In this document: one piece after another, positions 15,567 to 22,513 of the stretch
How positions within the stretch are numbered: position 1 is the first letter of the stretch
How the letters are laid out: every line of letters begins with the position of its first letter
Assembly (NCBI GenBank): GCA_030743445.1
Contig: JASLSL010000012.1
Coordinates: 1 to 25,754, forward strand
Source of the DNA: Alphaproteobacteria bacterium
Lineage (GTDB): Bacteria > Pseudomonadota > Alphaproteobacteria > UBA8366
Length of the DNA: 25,754 bases
Direction of reading: 5' to 3'
Made by a program: the position numbers and the translations under genes
Notes under the pieces: model-generated
What the model was told of the DNA's origin: nothing
Databases searched by the model: none
The model's input: the letters and a program-made list of their open reading frames with translations, nothing else

Positions 15567-16448
15567 ATGAGCGATCTGGTGCCGGGGGTCTACAAGGTCG
15601 AGGGTTCGAGGGAGCCTTCCCTGCCGGTGATCTTCGATTCGCCGCACAGCGGAACCAACTACCCGCCCGACTTCGGCTTCATCGCGCCGAGCGAGCTGGT
15701 GCGCCGGGCCGAGGATGCCTATGTCGACGAACTGTTTTCGGCGGCACCGGCGAGGGGCGCGCCGCTTGTCTCGGCGCTGTTCCCGCGCAGCTATATCGAT
15801 CCGAACCGGTCGCTGCTGGACCTCGACCCGGAGGTTCTGGCCGAGCCTTGGCCCGACGAGATCGCGCCCGGCGAGAAGGCGCGTCTCGGCCACGGTCTGA
15901 TCTGGCGGCTCTGCCCGCCGGACGAGGCAATGTACGACCGCAAGCTCTCGGTCGAGGAGGTGCGGCGTAGGATCGACTTGTACTGGAAGCCCTATCACGC
16001 GGCCTTGAAGCGCGTCCTCGACGACGTCCATCATCGCTTCGGCCAGACGTGGCACATCAACTGCCACTCGATGCCGGCGATCAGCCCGCCGAACTCACCC
16101 GAGGGCGCGACCGGCGTCCGGCGCGCCGAAATCGTTCTCGGCGACCGCGACGGCTCGACCTGCTCGGCCGAGTTCCTGGCATTGGTGCGCGATACGTTCA
16201 AGAAACTCGGCTACCAGGTCAAGGTCAACGACCCCTACAAGGGCGTCGAGATCGTCCGCGCCTATTCCGATCCCTTGGCCGGGCGCCATGCCCTGCAGAT
16301 CGAGATCAACCGCGCGCTCTATATGGACGAGCAAGGCTTCGAGAAGACCGCGGGCTTCGCCGAGCTGCAGGCCAATTTGACGAAATTGATCGACCACATC
16401 GGCGACTACGCGCTGAGCCAAGTCGCCGCCGCCAAGGCGGCGGAATAA
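15567..16448 (+). CDS. N-formylglutamate amidohydrolase (HutG-type)
   Basis: The 293-residue protein belongs to the N-formylglutamate deformylase family, which in the histidine-degradation pathway releases formate and glutamate. Family marks are FDSPHSGTNYPPDFG (residues 23-37), PRSYIDPNRSLLDLD, the Arg/Trp-rich GLIWRLCPP and HINCHSMPAISPPNS. The ATG at 15567 begins similarity and follows a purine-rich GAGGGAAGAACGGGA; the frame is open further upstream but shows no family sequence. No other hut genes are present, so a general N-formyl or N-acyl amino acid role is equally possible. It would produce formate, which links loosely with the formate dehydrogenase maturation genes 6 kb away. It ends 7 bases from the convergent reductase gene. 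Confidence 0.88.
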   Translation: MSDLVPGVYKVEGSREPSLPVIFDSPHSGTNYPPDFGFIAPSELVRRAEDAYVDELFSAAPARGAPLVSALFPRSYIDPNRSLLDLDPEVLAEPWPDEIAPGEKARLGHGLIWRLCPPDEAMYDRKLSVEEVRRRIDLYWKPYHAALKRVLDDVHHRFGQTWHINCHSMPAISPPNSPEGATGVRRAEIVLGDRDGSTCSAEFLALVRDTFKKLGYQVKVNDPYKGVEIVRAYSDPLAGRHALQIEINRALYMDEQGFEKTAGFAELQANLTKLIDHIGDYALSQVAAAKAAE

Positions 16449-16455
16449 TCCCCGG

Positions 16456-17451
16456 TCATTCTTCCTTGCGCGGCTCGGTCCGCAAATCCCGCAGATCGAA
16501 CGGGTCGGCGTAGATGTCGCCCATGGCGGCGCCGGCGAGATAGCTCTTCTGCCGCGCCGATTTGACCATCGGCGGGTAGCCGCAGAGATAGACCCGCCAA
16601 TCCTTGAGATCGGGAAAGTCGGCGATCGCCGTGACCTCGGCGCGGCCGGCGCGATAGCCCGCCGGCGGCTCGTCGCGCGACAGGCACGGCGCGTAATGGA
16701 AGTTCACGAACTCGGATTCCAGCTCCAATAGCTCGCCGTGCAGGTAGGTGCCGGTGACGTGGCGGCTGCCGTGGTAGAGGTGGATGTCACCGGCATGTCC
16801 GGTGTGGAGCGCGTCTCGCGCGATCCCGATCAGCGGCGCCAGGCCCGACCCGTTGCCGATCAAAAGCATGTTCCCCTGCTTCCGGTCCGGCAGGTAGAAG
16901 CACGGGCCATTCGGTCCCTGGATGTCGAGCGAGTCCCCGGTCGCCAACTCGTCGCATATCCAGTTGCTCATCTTGCCGCGCGGCAGACGCTTGATGTGGA
17001 ATTCGAGCTGGCGGTCGAGGTGCGGCACGCTCGCCAACGAATAGCTGCGCATCAGGCCATCGTCGCGGCGCAAGTTGAGGAACTGTCCCGCCCGGTAATA
17101 AAGCGGGGTCGCCGGCTCCATGACGATGCGGCAGATATTGGGCGACAACATCTCCTTGCCGGTGACCACCGCCCGGCTGAACAGGTCGGCGTCGTTCGGC
17201 GACGCGAGTTCCAAATCCTCCTCGGGGATGCAGACGCAGGGCAGGAAATAGCCCTGCGCCGTCAGCGTGTCCTTGACGCCTTTCTGCGATTTCTCGGGAA
17301 CGCTGCCTTCCGTTGCCTGCAGCAAGCAGGTCAGGCACATGCCGGTCTTGCAGGAAAAGGCGACCGGTTGCTCGGCCTCCAGCAGCGCATCGAGGACCGT
17401 GGTGTCTCCGGTGCAGGGTATCTCCCCGCCGTCGAAGCGAAGCGTCGCCAC
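16456..17451 (-). CDS. [2Fe-2S] ferredoxin-FAD-NAD(P)H oxidoreductase
   Basis: The 331-residue protein has three modules. Residues 1-90 form a plant-type ferredoxin with Cys34, Cys39, Cys42 and Cys72 (CKTGMCLTC, then FLPCVC). Residues 95-190 form a FAD domain with RSYSLASVP. Residues 195-310 form an NAD(P)H domain with GNGSGLAPLIGIARD and CGYPPMVKSARQKSYLAGA. It carries electrons from NAD(P)H through FAD to the iron-sulphur cluster, as in oxygenase reductases. The globin gene lies 8 bases upstream on the same strand, so the globin is the likely electron acceptor, making a two-component nitric oxide dioxygenase (inference). No oxygenase component is nearby. Start and length fit the family. Confidence 0.9.
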   Translation of the reverse strand: MATLRFDGGEIPCTGDTTVLDALLEAEQPVAFSCKTGMCLTCLLQATEGSVPEKSQKGVKDTLTAQGYFLPCVCIPEEDLELASPNDADLFSRAVVTGKEMLSPNICRIVMEPATPLYYRAGQFLNLRRDDGLMRSYSLASVPHLDRQLEFHIKRLPRGKMSNWICDELATGDSLDIQGPNGPCFYLPDRKQGNMLLIGNGSGLAPLIGIARDALHTGHAGDIHLYHGSRHVTGTYLHGELLELESEFVNFHYAPCLSRDEPPAGYRAGRAEVTAIADFPDLKDWRVYLCGYPPMVKSARQKSYLAGAAMGDIYADPFDLRDLRTEPRKEE

Positions 17452-17459
17452 GGGCGGTT

Positions 17460-17828
17460 CTAACGGTTGAGCACGTCGTCGCGGGTACTGGCGGCGATGG
17501 TCATGACTTCACCGGCGATATCCTCCGGCACGCCGAGCTCGTCGAGAGTCGCCTGCAGGTGGCCCGCCACCGCGTCGAAGTGGCTGTCGTCGAGGCCCTT
17601 CTCGACCAGCGGCGCGTGCGCCTCGCGCATGTCCTTGCCGGTGTATTCGTGCGGACCGCCGAACACCATGGTGAGGAACGACTTCTGCTTGGCGCGCTGC
17701 TCGTCCATGTCGGTATCGTCGAAGAAGTGGCTGATCGACTCGTCGCTCAGGACCTTGCGGTAAAAAATATCGACCGCGACGTCGACCGCCGGCTCGCCGC
17801 CGAGCTTATCGAAAAGACTGTCGGTCAT
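17460..17828 (-). CDS. Group I truncated haemoglobin (trHbN)
   Basis: The 122-residue protein is a two-over-two globin. It starts with the SLFDKLGGEPAV pattern of group I, has B9-B10 Phe22-Tyr23, and the FLTMVFGGPHEYTGKDM stretch. The proximal haem ligand is His71 in MREAHAPLV. Tyr-B10 stabilises bound oxygen in group I globins, which dioxygenate nitric oxide to nitrate when supplied with electrons. The ATG is preceded by GGGGGAGCC. It is the first gene of a two-gene unit with the ferredoxin-type reductase 8 bases downstream, which would supply that reduction. The 119-base gap upstream shows no recognisable NO-responsive operator that I can name. Confidence 0.92.
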   Translation of the reverse strand: MTDSLFDKLGGEPAVDVAVDIFYRKVLSDESISHFFDDTDMDEQRAKQKSFLTMVFGGPHEYTGKDMREAHAPLVEKGLDDSHFDAVAGHLQATLDELGVPEDIAGEVMTIAASTRDDVLNR

Positions 17829-17947
17829 GGTTGGCTCCCCCTGCAGACAGGCCGCTCCAGCCGTTCGCGGCCGGTTATATACGGCTTTGTCGAATGAACC
17901 CTAGCGTAACGCCGGAGCGTTGGGTAGAGCCCGCGCTATGCCAAGGG

Positions 17948-18715
17948 TCAATTGTCGAACTGTTCCTTGAGGATGCGCTCCTCGAGGTCGTGCTCCGGGT
18001 CGAACAGCATGGTCACGGTGATCGATTGATCTTCCGAGACCTCGACCGTGGCGACGTCGCGCACCTCGAAATCGTCGGCGCAGGCGCTGACCGGGCGCTT
18101 GTCGGACTCCAGCACCTCGAACAGCACGGTCGCCGCATGCGGCAGGATCGCGCCGCGCCAGCGCCGCGGCCGGAAGGCGCTAATCGGCGTCAGGCACAGT
18201 ACCTCCGAGCCGATCGGCACGATCGGCCCATGGGCCGAGAGGTTGTAGGCAGTACTGCCGGCCGGCGTCGACACCAGCACGCCGTCGCAGATCAGCTCCT
18301 CGAGCCGCACCACGCCGTCGACCGAAATTTTGATCTTCGCCGTCTGTTGGGTCTGGCGCAGCAACGACACATCGTTTATCGCCGGCGCCTCTTCGACCTC
18401 GCCCTTAACCGTCGTTGCGGTCATCTTCAGGGGATGCATCTCGACCGGTTCGGCCCGGGCGAGCCGGTCGGGCAGGTCGTCCGGCCCGTATTCGTTCATC
18501 AGAAAGCCGATCGTGCCCCGGTTCATGCCGAAGATCGGCACGCCCTGGTCCTTGAAGTTGTGCAGGTTGGTCAGCATGAACCCGTCGCCACCGAGGGCGA
18601 CGATGACGTCGGCCTCGGCCGCCTCCACCGCATCGTAGCGCTGCGACAGCTCGTCGAGGGCCTCTTGAGCCTCGGCGGCATCGCCGGCGACGAACGCAAT
18701 TTTCTTGTCCTTCAC
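17948..18715 (-). CDS. nadK: NAD kinase
   Basis: The 255-residue enzyme phosphorylates NAD to NADP with ATP. The signature VALGGDGFML (Gly42-Gly43-Asp44-Gly45), GMNRGTIGFLMNEY, the substrate-binding APAINDVSLLR (Asn114-Asp115) and VSTPAGSTAYNLSAHGPI are all intact, and the length is typical of alphaproteobacterial NadK. I take a GTG at 18715 as start, because the protein begins there with the KKIAFVAG strand; the preceding GCGGGG is a weak ribosome binding site and the frame is open further upstream without similarity. It lies downstream of the globin gene's promoter side and diverges from the secreted-protein gene at 18821. Confidence 0.95.
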   Translation of the reverse strand: MKDKKIAFVAGDAAEAQEALDELSQRYDAVEAAEADVIVALGGDGFMLTNLHNFKDQGVPIFGMNRGTIGFLMNEYGPDDLPDRLARAEPVEMHPLKMTATTVKGEVEEAPAINDVSLLRQTQQTAKIKISVDGVVRLEELICDGVLVSTPAGSTAYNLSAHGPIVPIGSEVLCLTPISAFRPRRWRGAILPHAATVLFEVLESDKRPVSACADDFEVRDVATVEVSEDQSITVTMLFDPEHDLEERILKEQFDN

Positions 18716-18820
18716 GCAAAAACCCCGCGACAATAGGCGGCGAAAGCCGGCACAGTATAGCCGAGCGCCGCCACGGCGCCAGCGACGGTGTATCGGCGCG
18801 ACTCCGGGAGGGGCGGTGTA

Positions 18821-19300
18821 GTGGTAGTGTTCAGAATCTTCGCGGTCCTCGCGGCCCTTTTGATGGCGCTGCCCGCGGCCGGCCAGAACGACCGCCACGC
18901 CGGTATTTACTACCCCAAACCGCAGAGCCGCGAGACCTACCAGGCGCGCATCCAAACTCTGCCGGAGGCGAGCCGGAACGCCCGGATCGGCTTCGTCACC
19001 AACCTTACCAACGGGATGATCGCGCAGAATCCCTATCCGCCGCAGTTCACCATGTTCGCCAAGGGCACCCACGGCGAGAAGCTGATCATCATCGCGTTGT
19101 TCGACAACTCCTACAACACGCTCTACCGCGCCCGCGCGCTGCTGGCGCAACTGACCGCGAACGCGCGGGTGACGCCGATCTTCCAGGAGTACGCCCAACA
19201 GGACAATCTGACCTTTCTGGATCTTTGCAAGATGCTCGGCTTCCGCCAGCTCACGATCAGCGACGGCAAGAAATTCGCTCACCAGATCGTGATCGAGTGA
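18821..19300 (+). CDS. Secreted/periplasmic protein of unknown function
   Basis: I do not recognise a characterised family. The predicted 159-residue protein starts with a signal peptide (FRIFAVLAALLMALPAAG, cleavage probably before QND). It is followed by a domain rich in aromatic and charged residues: YYPKPQSRETYQAR, IGFVTNLTNG, EKLIIIALFDNSYNTLYRARALLAQLTA and GFRQLTISDGKKFAHQI. The conserved-looking blocks suggest a real domain, not low complexity. The start is a GTG at 18821 after CGGGAGGGGCGG; GTG at 18827 is also possible. The NTF2-like gene follows after 25 bases, so the two may share a transcript divergent from nadK. Confidence 0.75.
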   Translation: MVVFRIFAVLAALLMALPAAGQNDRHAGIYYPKPQSRETYQARIQTLPEASRNARIGFVTNLTNGMIAQNPYPPQFTMFAKGTHGEKLIIIALFDNSYNTLYRARALLAQLTANARVTPIFQEYAQQDNLTFLDLCKMLGFRQLTISDGKKFAHQIVIE

Positions 19301-19325
19301 TCGCGCGACGGGGGAGGAAGCCAGC

Positions 19326-19739
19326 GTGTCCGAGACCGACGCCGTCCTTTTCGCCAACGAAGCGTTCTACTTCGCCTTCGCCAGGCGCGACCTCAAGGAG
19401 ATGGCGGCGGTGTGGGCCGAGGACGCCGAGGTATCGTGCATCCATCCCGGGTGGGATGCGATCCATGGCCGCGAGGAGGTGATGCAGAGTTGGCACGCTA
19501 TTCTACGCGGCGCGGGGACGCCCGAGATTCTTTGCCATACGCCGCGGGTGACATTTTACGGCGAGCTCGCCAGCGTCATCTGCTACGAGGAAATCGGCGG
19601 TGGATATCTGCTGGCGACGAATCTGTTCGTCCGCGAGCGCGGGCGCTGGCGCATGGTCCATCATCAGGCCGCCCCGACCCAGGGCGAGCCGCCCGAAGCG
19701 GACGACGAAGAAGACTTCGTCCCCGACAAGATCAATTGA
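19326..19739 (+). CDS. NTF2/SnoaL-like family protein
   Basis: The 137-residue protein has the pattern of the nuclear transport factor 2-like fold used in SnoaL/DUF4440-type proteins. An N-terminal helix pair (DAVLFANEAFYFAFARRDLK) comes first, then MAAVWAEDAEVSCIHPGWDAIHGREEV, and then a four-stranded sheet ending ATNLFVRERGRWRMVHHQAAP. The Trp-His-Pro-Gly element is characteristic of a subgroup often annotated as ketosteroid isomerase-like or nuclear transport factor 2 family. No catalytic residues can be assigned. The GTG start follows GGGGGAGGAAGCCAGC. The acidic tail (EADDEEDFVPDKIN) is variable. It ends 21 bases from the convergent moaA. Confidence 0.85.
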   Translation: MSETDAVLFANEAFYFAFARRDLKEMAAVWAEDAEVSCIHPGWDAIHGREEVMQSWHAILRGAGTPEILCHTPRVTFYGELASVICYEEIGGGYLLATNLFVRERGRWRMVHHQAAPTQGEPPEADDEEDFVPDKIN

Positions 19740-19760
19740 GGGAATTGGGGACCTGCCGGG

Positions 19761-20810
19761 TCAGCCGCCGGTGACGCTCATATGGCGCCCGACGCCGGGC
19801 TTGTCGTGGCGGCGGTCGATGATGAAGTCGTGACCCTCCGGCTTGCGGCCGATCGCTTCGTCGATCGCCTCGTTCAACAGGCCGTTGTCCTCGCTGGTGC
19901 GCAGCGGCGCGCGCAGGTCGGCGGCGTCTTCCTGGCCGAGGCACATGTAGAGCGTGCCCGTGCAGGTCAGCCGCACCCGGTTGCACGACTCGCAGAAATT
20001 ATGGGTCAACGGGGTGATGAAGCCGATCTTGCCGCCGGTCTCGGCGCATTCGACATAGCGCGCCGGCCCGCCGGTCCGGTAATCGATGTCGGTCAGCGTC
20101 CAGCGGCGCTGCAACTCGGCCCGCACCATCGACAAGGGCCAGTACTGGTCGAGCCGCATCTCGCCGCCGATCTCGCCCATCGGCATGACCTCGATGAAGG
20201 TCAGGTCGTGGCCCTCGTCGCCGCACCAGCGCACCAGGTCGTGGATTTCCTCGTCGTTGACGCCCTTGAGCGCGACGCAGTTGATCTTGACCGCGAGGCC
20301 TGCGGCCCGCGCCGCGCGGATACCGTCCATCACCTGGTCGAACCGGCCCCAGCGGGTGATCCGGGTGAATTTCTTCGCATCCAGCGTGTCGAGCGACACG
20401 TTGACCCGGCGGACGCCGCACGCGGCGAGCTCGTCCGCGTACTTGCCCAACTGGCTGCCGTTGGTCGTTAGGGTCAGATCGTCGAGCGCGCCGCTCTCGA
20501 TGTGGCGGCCGAGTTGGCGGAATAGCCACATGATGTTGCGCCGGACCAGCGGCTCGCCGCCGGTGAAACGCAGCTTGCGAACGCCCTTGGCGACGAAGGC
20601 GCTGCACATCCGGTCAAGTTCCTCGAGCGTCAGCAGATCGGCCTTCGGCAGGAAGGTCATGTCCTCGGACATGCAGTAGACGCAACGGAAGTCGCACCGG
20701 TCGGTGACCGAGACCCTGAGATAGGTGATCTCGCGGTCGAACGGATCGATTATCCGGCGCGGTGCGTCCACCCCACTGGCGGCGCGGGAATGCTGCGATT
20801 CTGCTTCCAC
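19761..20810 (-). CDS. moaA: GTP 3',8-cyclase MoaA (molybdenum cofactor biosynthesis)
   Basis: The 349-residue radical SAM enzyme carries out the first step of molybdopterin synthesis, converting GTP to 3',8-cyclo-GTP. The SAM cluster motif is Cys39-x3-Cys43-x2-Cys46 (DRCDFRCVYC). The second, substrate-binding cluster is Cys273-x2-Cys276-x13-Cys290 (NFCESCNRVR...LYMC). The essential Gly-Gly tail is present (SVTGG). The RFTGGEPLVRR motif is also intact. The start is GTG at 20810 after GGGAGAGGTTT. No moaC, moaD, moaE or moeA is in the window; moaA sits alone on this strand but within 4 kb of tupA, fdhD and mobA, which use or load the same cofactor. Confidence 0.97.
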   Translation of the reverse strand: MEAESQHSRAASGVDAPRRIIDPFDREITYLRVSVTDRCDFRCVYCMSEDMTFLPKADLLTLEELDRMCSAFVAKGVRKLRFTGGEPLVRRNIMWLFRQLGRHIESGALDDLTLTTNGSQLGKYADELAACGVRRVNVSLDTLDAKKFTRITRWGRFDQVMDGIRAARAAGLAVKINCVALKGVNDEEIHDLVRWCGDEGHDLTFIEVMPMGEIGGEMRLDQYWPLSMVRAELQRRWTLTDIDYRTGGPARYVECAETGGKIGFITPLTHNFCESCNRVRLTCTGTLYMCLGQEDAADLRAPLRTSEDNGLLNEAIDEAIGRKPEGHDFIIDRRHDKPGVGRHMSVTGG

Positions 20811-21092
20811 AAACCTCTCCCTGTGTCCCCGACGATTAACATAGTGCGCCGGTGATGGAAATTCCCGTGAATAATTGTCCTATTACCACACGCGAGCTTG
20901 GGTTAAATTGCGGCATATCAACTGGGTGTGATGGCCGACACAGTCACGCGTTGCGTCGTTGAATTACTTTGCATATTAGAGGAATGCATTAAAACTTTGA
21001 TGTAATTTGGTTAACGGACTAGTATTTATGCATTCAATACATGTGGAGGGGAAGGCCTCAACACTCGACGCTGGTTCGAGGGAGGTATTGGG
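20811..21092. promoter_or_regulatory. AT-rich divergent intergenic region with a sigma-70-like promoter
   Basis: This 282-base gap separates moaA from the divergent secreted-protein gene and is AT-rich from about 20860 to 21045. TTGATG (20997-21002) and TAGTAT (21020-21025) are spaced 17 bases apart and match four of six consensus bases each. They would drive the gene at 21093 with a leader of about 60 bases. GAGGGAGGTATTGGG before its ATG is a strong ribosome binding site. I cannot identify a ModE-type operator or a molybdenum-cofactor riboswitch with confidence. Confidence 0.4.
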
Positions 21093-21593
21093 ATGCCGTT
21101 AGGTGGGAAGGTACTTGCCCCTGCATTGGCCCTGGTCGTCGCCGGGGGCGCCCTGGTCTCGTTGGTCGCCGCCGGGGGAAATTTCGATGTCGCCGCCAGG
21201 GCGGCCGAAGACGAAATGGAATTCCGCAACAAGAAGAAGTACGACGCGACCCATTGCATCGCGATGCAGGAGCATGAGCGCATCCGGCGCGGCAAACGGC
21301 TCTATGCCCTTTATGTCGAGAACCGGTGCAGCCGCGACGTCCACACCCTCGCGTGCTTCGAAATCATCAAGGTCAACCGGACCTTCGATCGCAAGGGCTG
21401 GTACTGCAATTTCAAGAAGTTCACCTCGCGCTCGCGCAAGAAGATCGCCGACCGTGCCGAATACGGCCGGATCAAGAAATGGGCCGCGTGCAACAACGAT
21501 AACCGGAACTGCATCAACCGCCTGATCAAGACCCAGTCCATTGTCGCGGGTAATTTGAAGGATCCCGAAGCCGCCGCGAAAAAGCTGCGCTAG
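21093..21593 (+). CDS. Secreted, basic, six-cysteine protein of unknown function
   Basis: I do not recognise this family. The 166-residue product has an N-terminal hydrophobic segment (residues 7-29, VLAPALALVVAGGALVSLVA) that fits a signal peptide or membrane anchor. A mature part very rich in Lys and Arg follows, with six cysteines at 55, 79, 88, 105, 133 and 140, an even number compatible with three disulphides. Aromatic motifs YALYVENRC and KGWYCNFKKF stand out. It is driven from an AT-rich promoter region and lies alone between moaA and tupA, pointing towards them only by position. A strong Shine-Dalgarno and the coherent signal peptide support it as a real gene. Confidence 0.7.
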   Translation: MPLGGKVLAPALALVVAGGALVSLVAAGGNFDVAARAAEDEMEFRNKKKYDATHCIAMQEHERIRRGKRLYALYVENRCSRDVHTLACFEIIKVNRTFDRKGWYCNFKKFTSRSRKKIADRAEYGRIKKWAACNNDNRNCINRLIKTQSIVAGNLKDPEAAAKKLR

Positions 21594-21616
21594 GCCACCA
21601 CCACTATACCTTTGGC

Positions 21617-22435
21617 TTAAGACGCCGGCCGCTTGGCCGGGAAGAACACCTGTTGGCCGTCGATCCGGAAGTCGTCGATCGCCTGCTGCCCCTTGGGCGA
21701 CGTTAGCCAGTCGACGAACGCCTTGGCCTCCGCCGCCTTGACGTGGGGGAAGCGCTTCGGGTTGACCTGGATGACGCCGTACTCGTTATAGAGGCGCGTG
21801 TCGCCCTCGACCGCGATGGCGAGCTCGCCCTTGTTGCGGAACGCGATCCAGGTTGCCCGGTCGGACAGCGTATAGGCGTTCATCCCGGCGGCGACGTTGA
21901 GCGTAGCGCCCATGCCGGAGCCCGCCTCGCGGTACCAGCGGCCGGACGCGCCCGAGGGGTCGATGCCGGCAAGCGACCAGAGCTGCCGCTCGGCCTTGTG
22001 GGTGCCGCTGTCGTCGCCGCGCGAGACGAACGTGACGCCGGCTTCCTCGATGCGCTCGAGCGCCGCCACCACGTCCGTCATGCCCTTGACGCCGGCCGGG
22101 TCCATGGCCGGTCCGACGATGACGAAGTCGTTGTACATCACGTCGCGGCGCTCGACCCCGTATCCCTCGGCGACGAATTTCTCTTCCGATGGCCGGTGGT
22201 GGACCAGCAGCACGTCCGCGTCGCCGTCGCGGGCGAGCCGGATCGCCTGGCCGGTGCCGCGGGCGACCACGCGGACCTCGATTCCGGTCCGGGCGGTGAA
22301 GATCGGCAGGAGATGCGCGAACAGCCCCGAATTGTCCGTCGAGGTGGTCGAAGCGATGGTAATGAAGCGCTCGGCGGCAAACGAAGGGGCCGCGAGCAGG
22401 ATCGCCGCGAAGGCGCAGAGAATAAGTCTTTTCAA
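21617..22435 (-). CDS. tupA: Tungstate/molybdate ABC transporter substrate-binding protein (TupA type)
   Basis: The 272-residue periplasmic protein binds an oxyanion for uptake. After a signal peptide (KRLILCAFAAILLAAPSFA, cleaved before AERF) it starts with ITIASTTSTDNSGLFAHLLP, the Thr/Ser-rich anion loop of TupA proteins. FVSRGDDSGTHKAE and YTLSDRATWIAF are also typical. The start is taken as TTG at 22435 because GGGAGGAGGG lies nine bases upstream and a signal peptide follows at once; in-frame ATGs at 22489 and 22504 would add an unlikely long basic leader. Membrane and ATPase subunits (TupB, TupC) are not in the window after it. It is divergent from fdhD, which fits supply of W or Mo to formate dehydrogenase. 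Confidence 0.88.
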   Translation of the reverse strand: MKRLILCAFAAILLAAPSFAAERFITIASTTSTDNSGLFAHLLPIFTARTGIEVRVVARGTGQAIRLARDGDADVLLVHHRPSEEKFVAEGYGVERRDVMYNDFVIVGPAMDPAGVKGMTDVVAALERIEEAGVTFVSRGDDSGTHKAERQLWSLAGIDPSGASGRWYREAGSGMGATLNVAAGMNAYTLSDRATWIAFRNKGELAIAVEGDTRLYNEYGVIQVNPKRFPHVKAAEAKAFVDWLTSPKGQQAIDDFRIDGQQVFFPAKRPAS

Positions 22436-22513
22436 CGCTTTGGCCCTCCTCCCGGGGCGGCTCTTCCGGCGCCAATTCTTGCCGCGCATGGCCGCTCGGG
22501 GCATATATTCTCC
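22436..22513. promoter_or_regulatory. tupA/fdhD divergent promoter region
   Basis: Only 78 bases separate the two genes. TATATT at 22504-22509, next to the fdhD ATG, looks like a -10 box that would give a nearly leaderless transcript, and no clear Shine-Dalgarno precedes that ATG. A TTGCCG at 22479-22484 is a possible -35, but its spacing of 19 is long. On the other strand GGGAGGAGGG is the tupA ribosome binding site. Confidence 0.3.
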
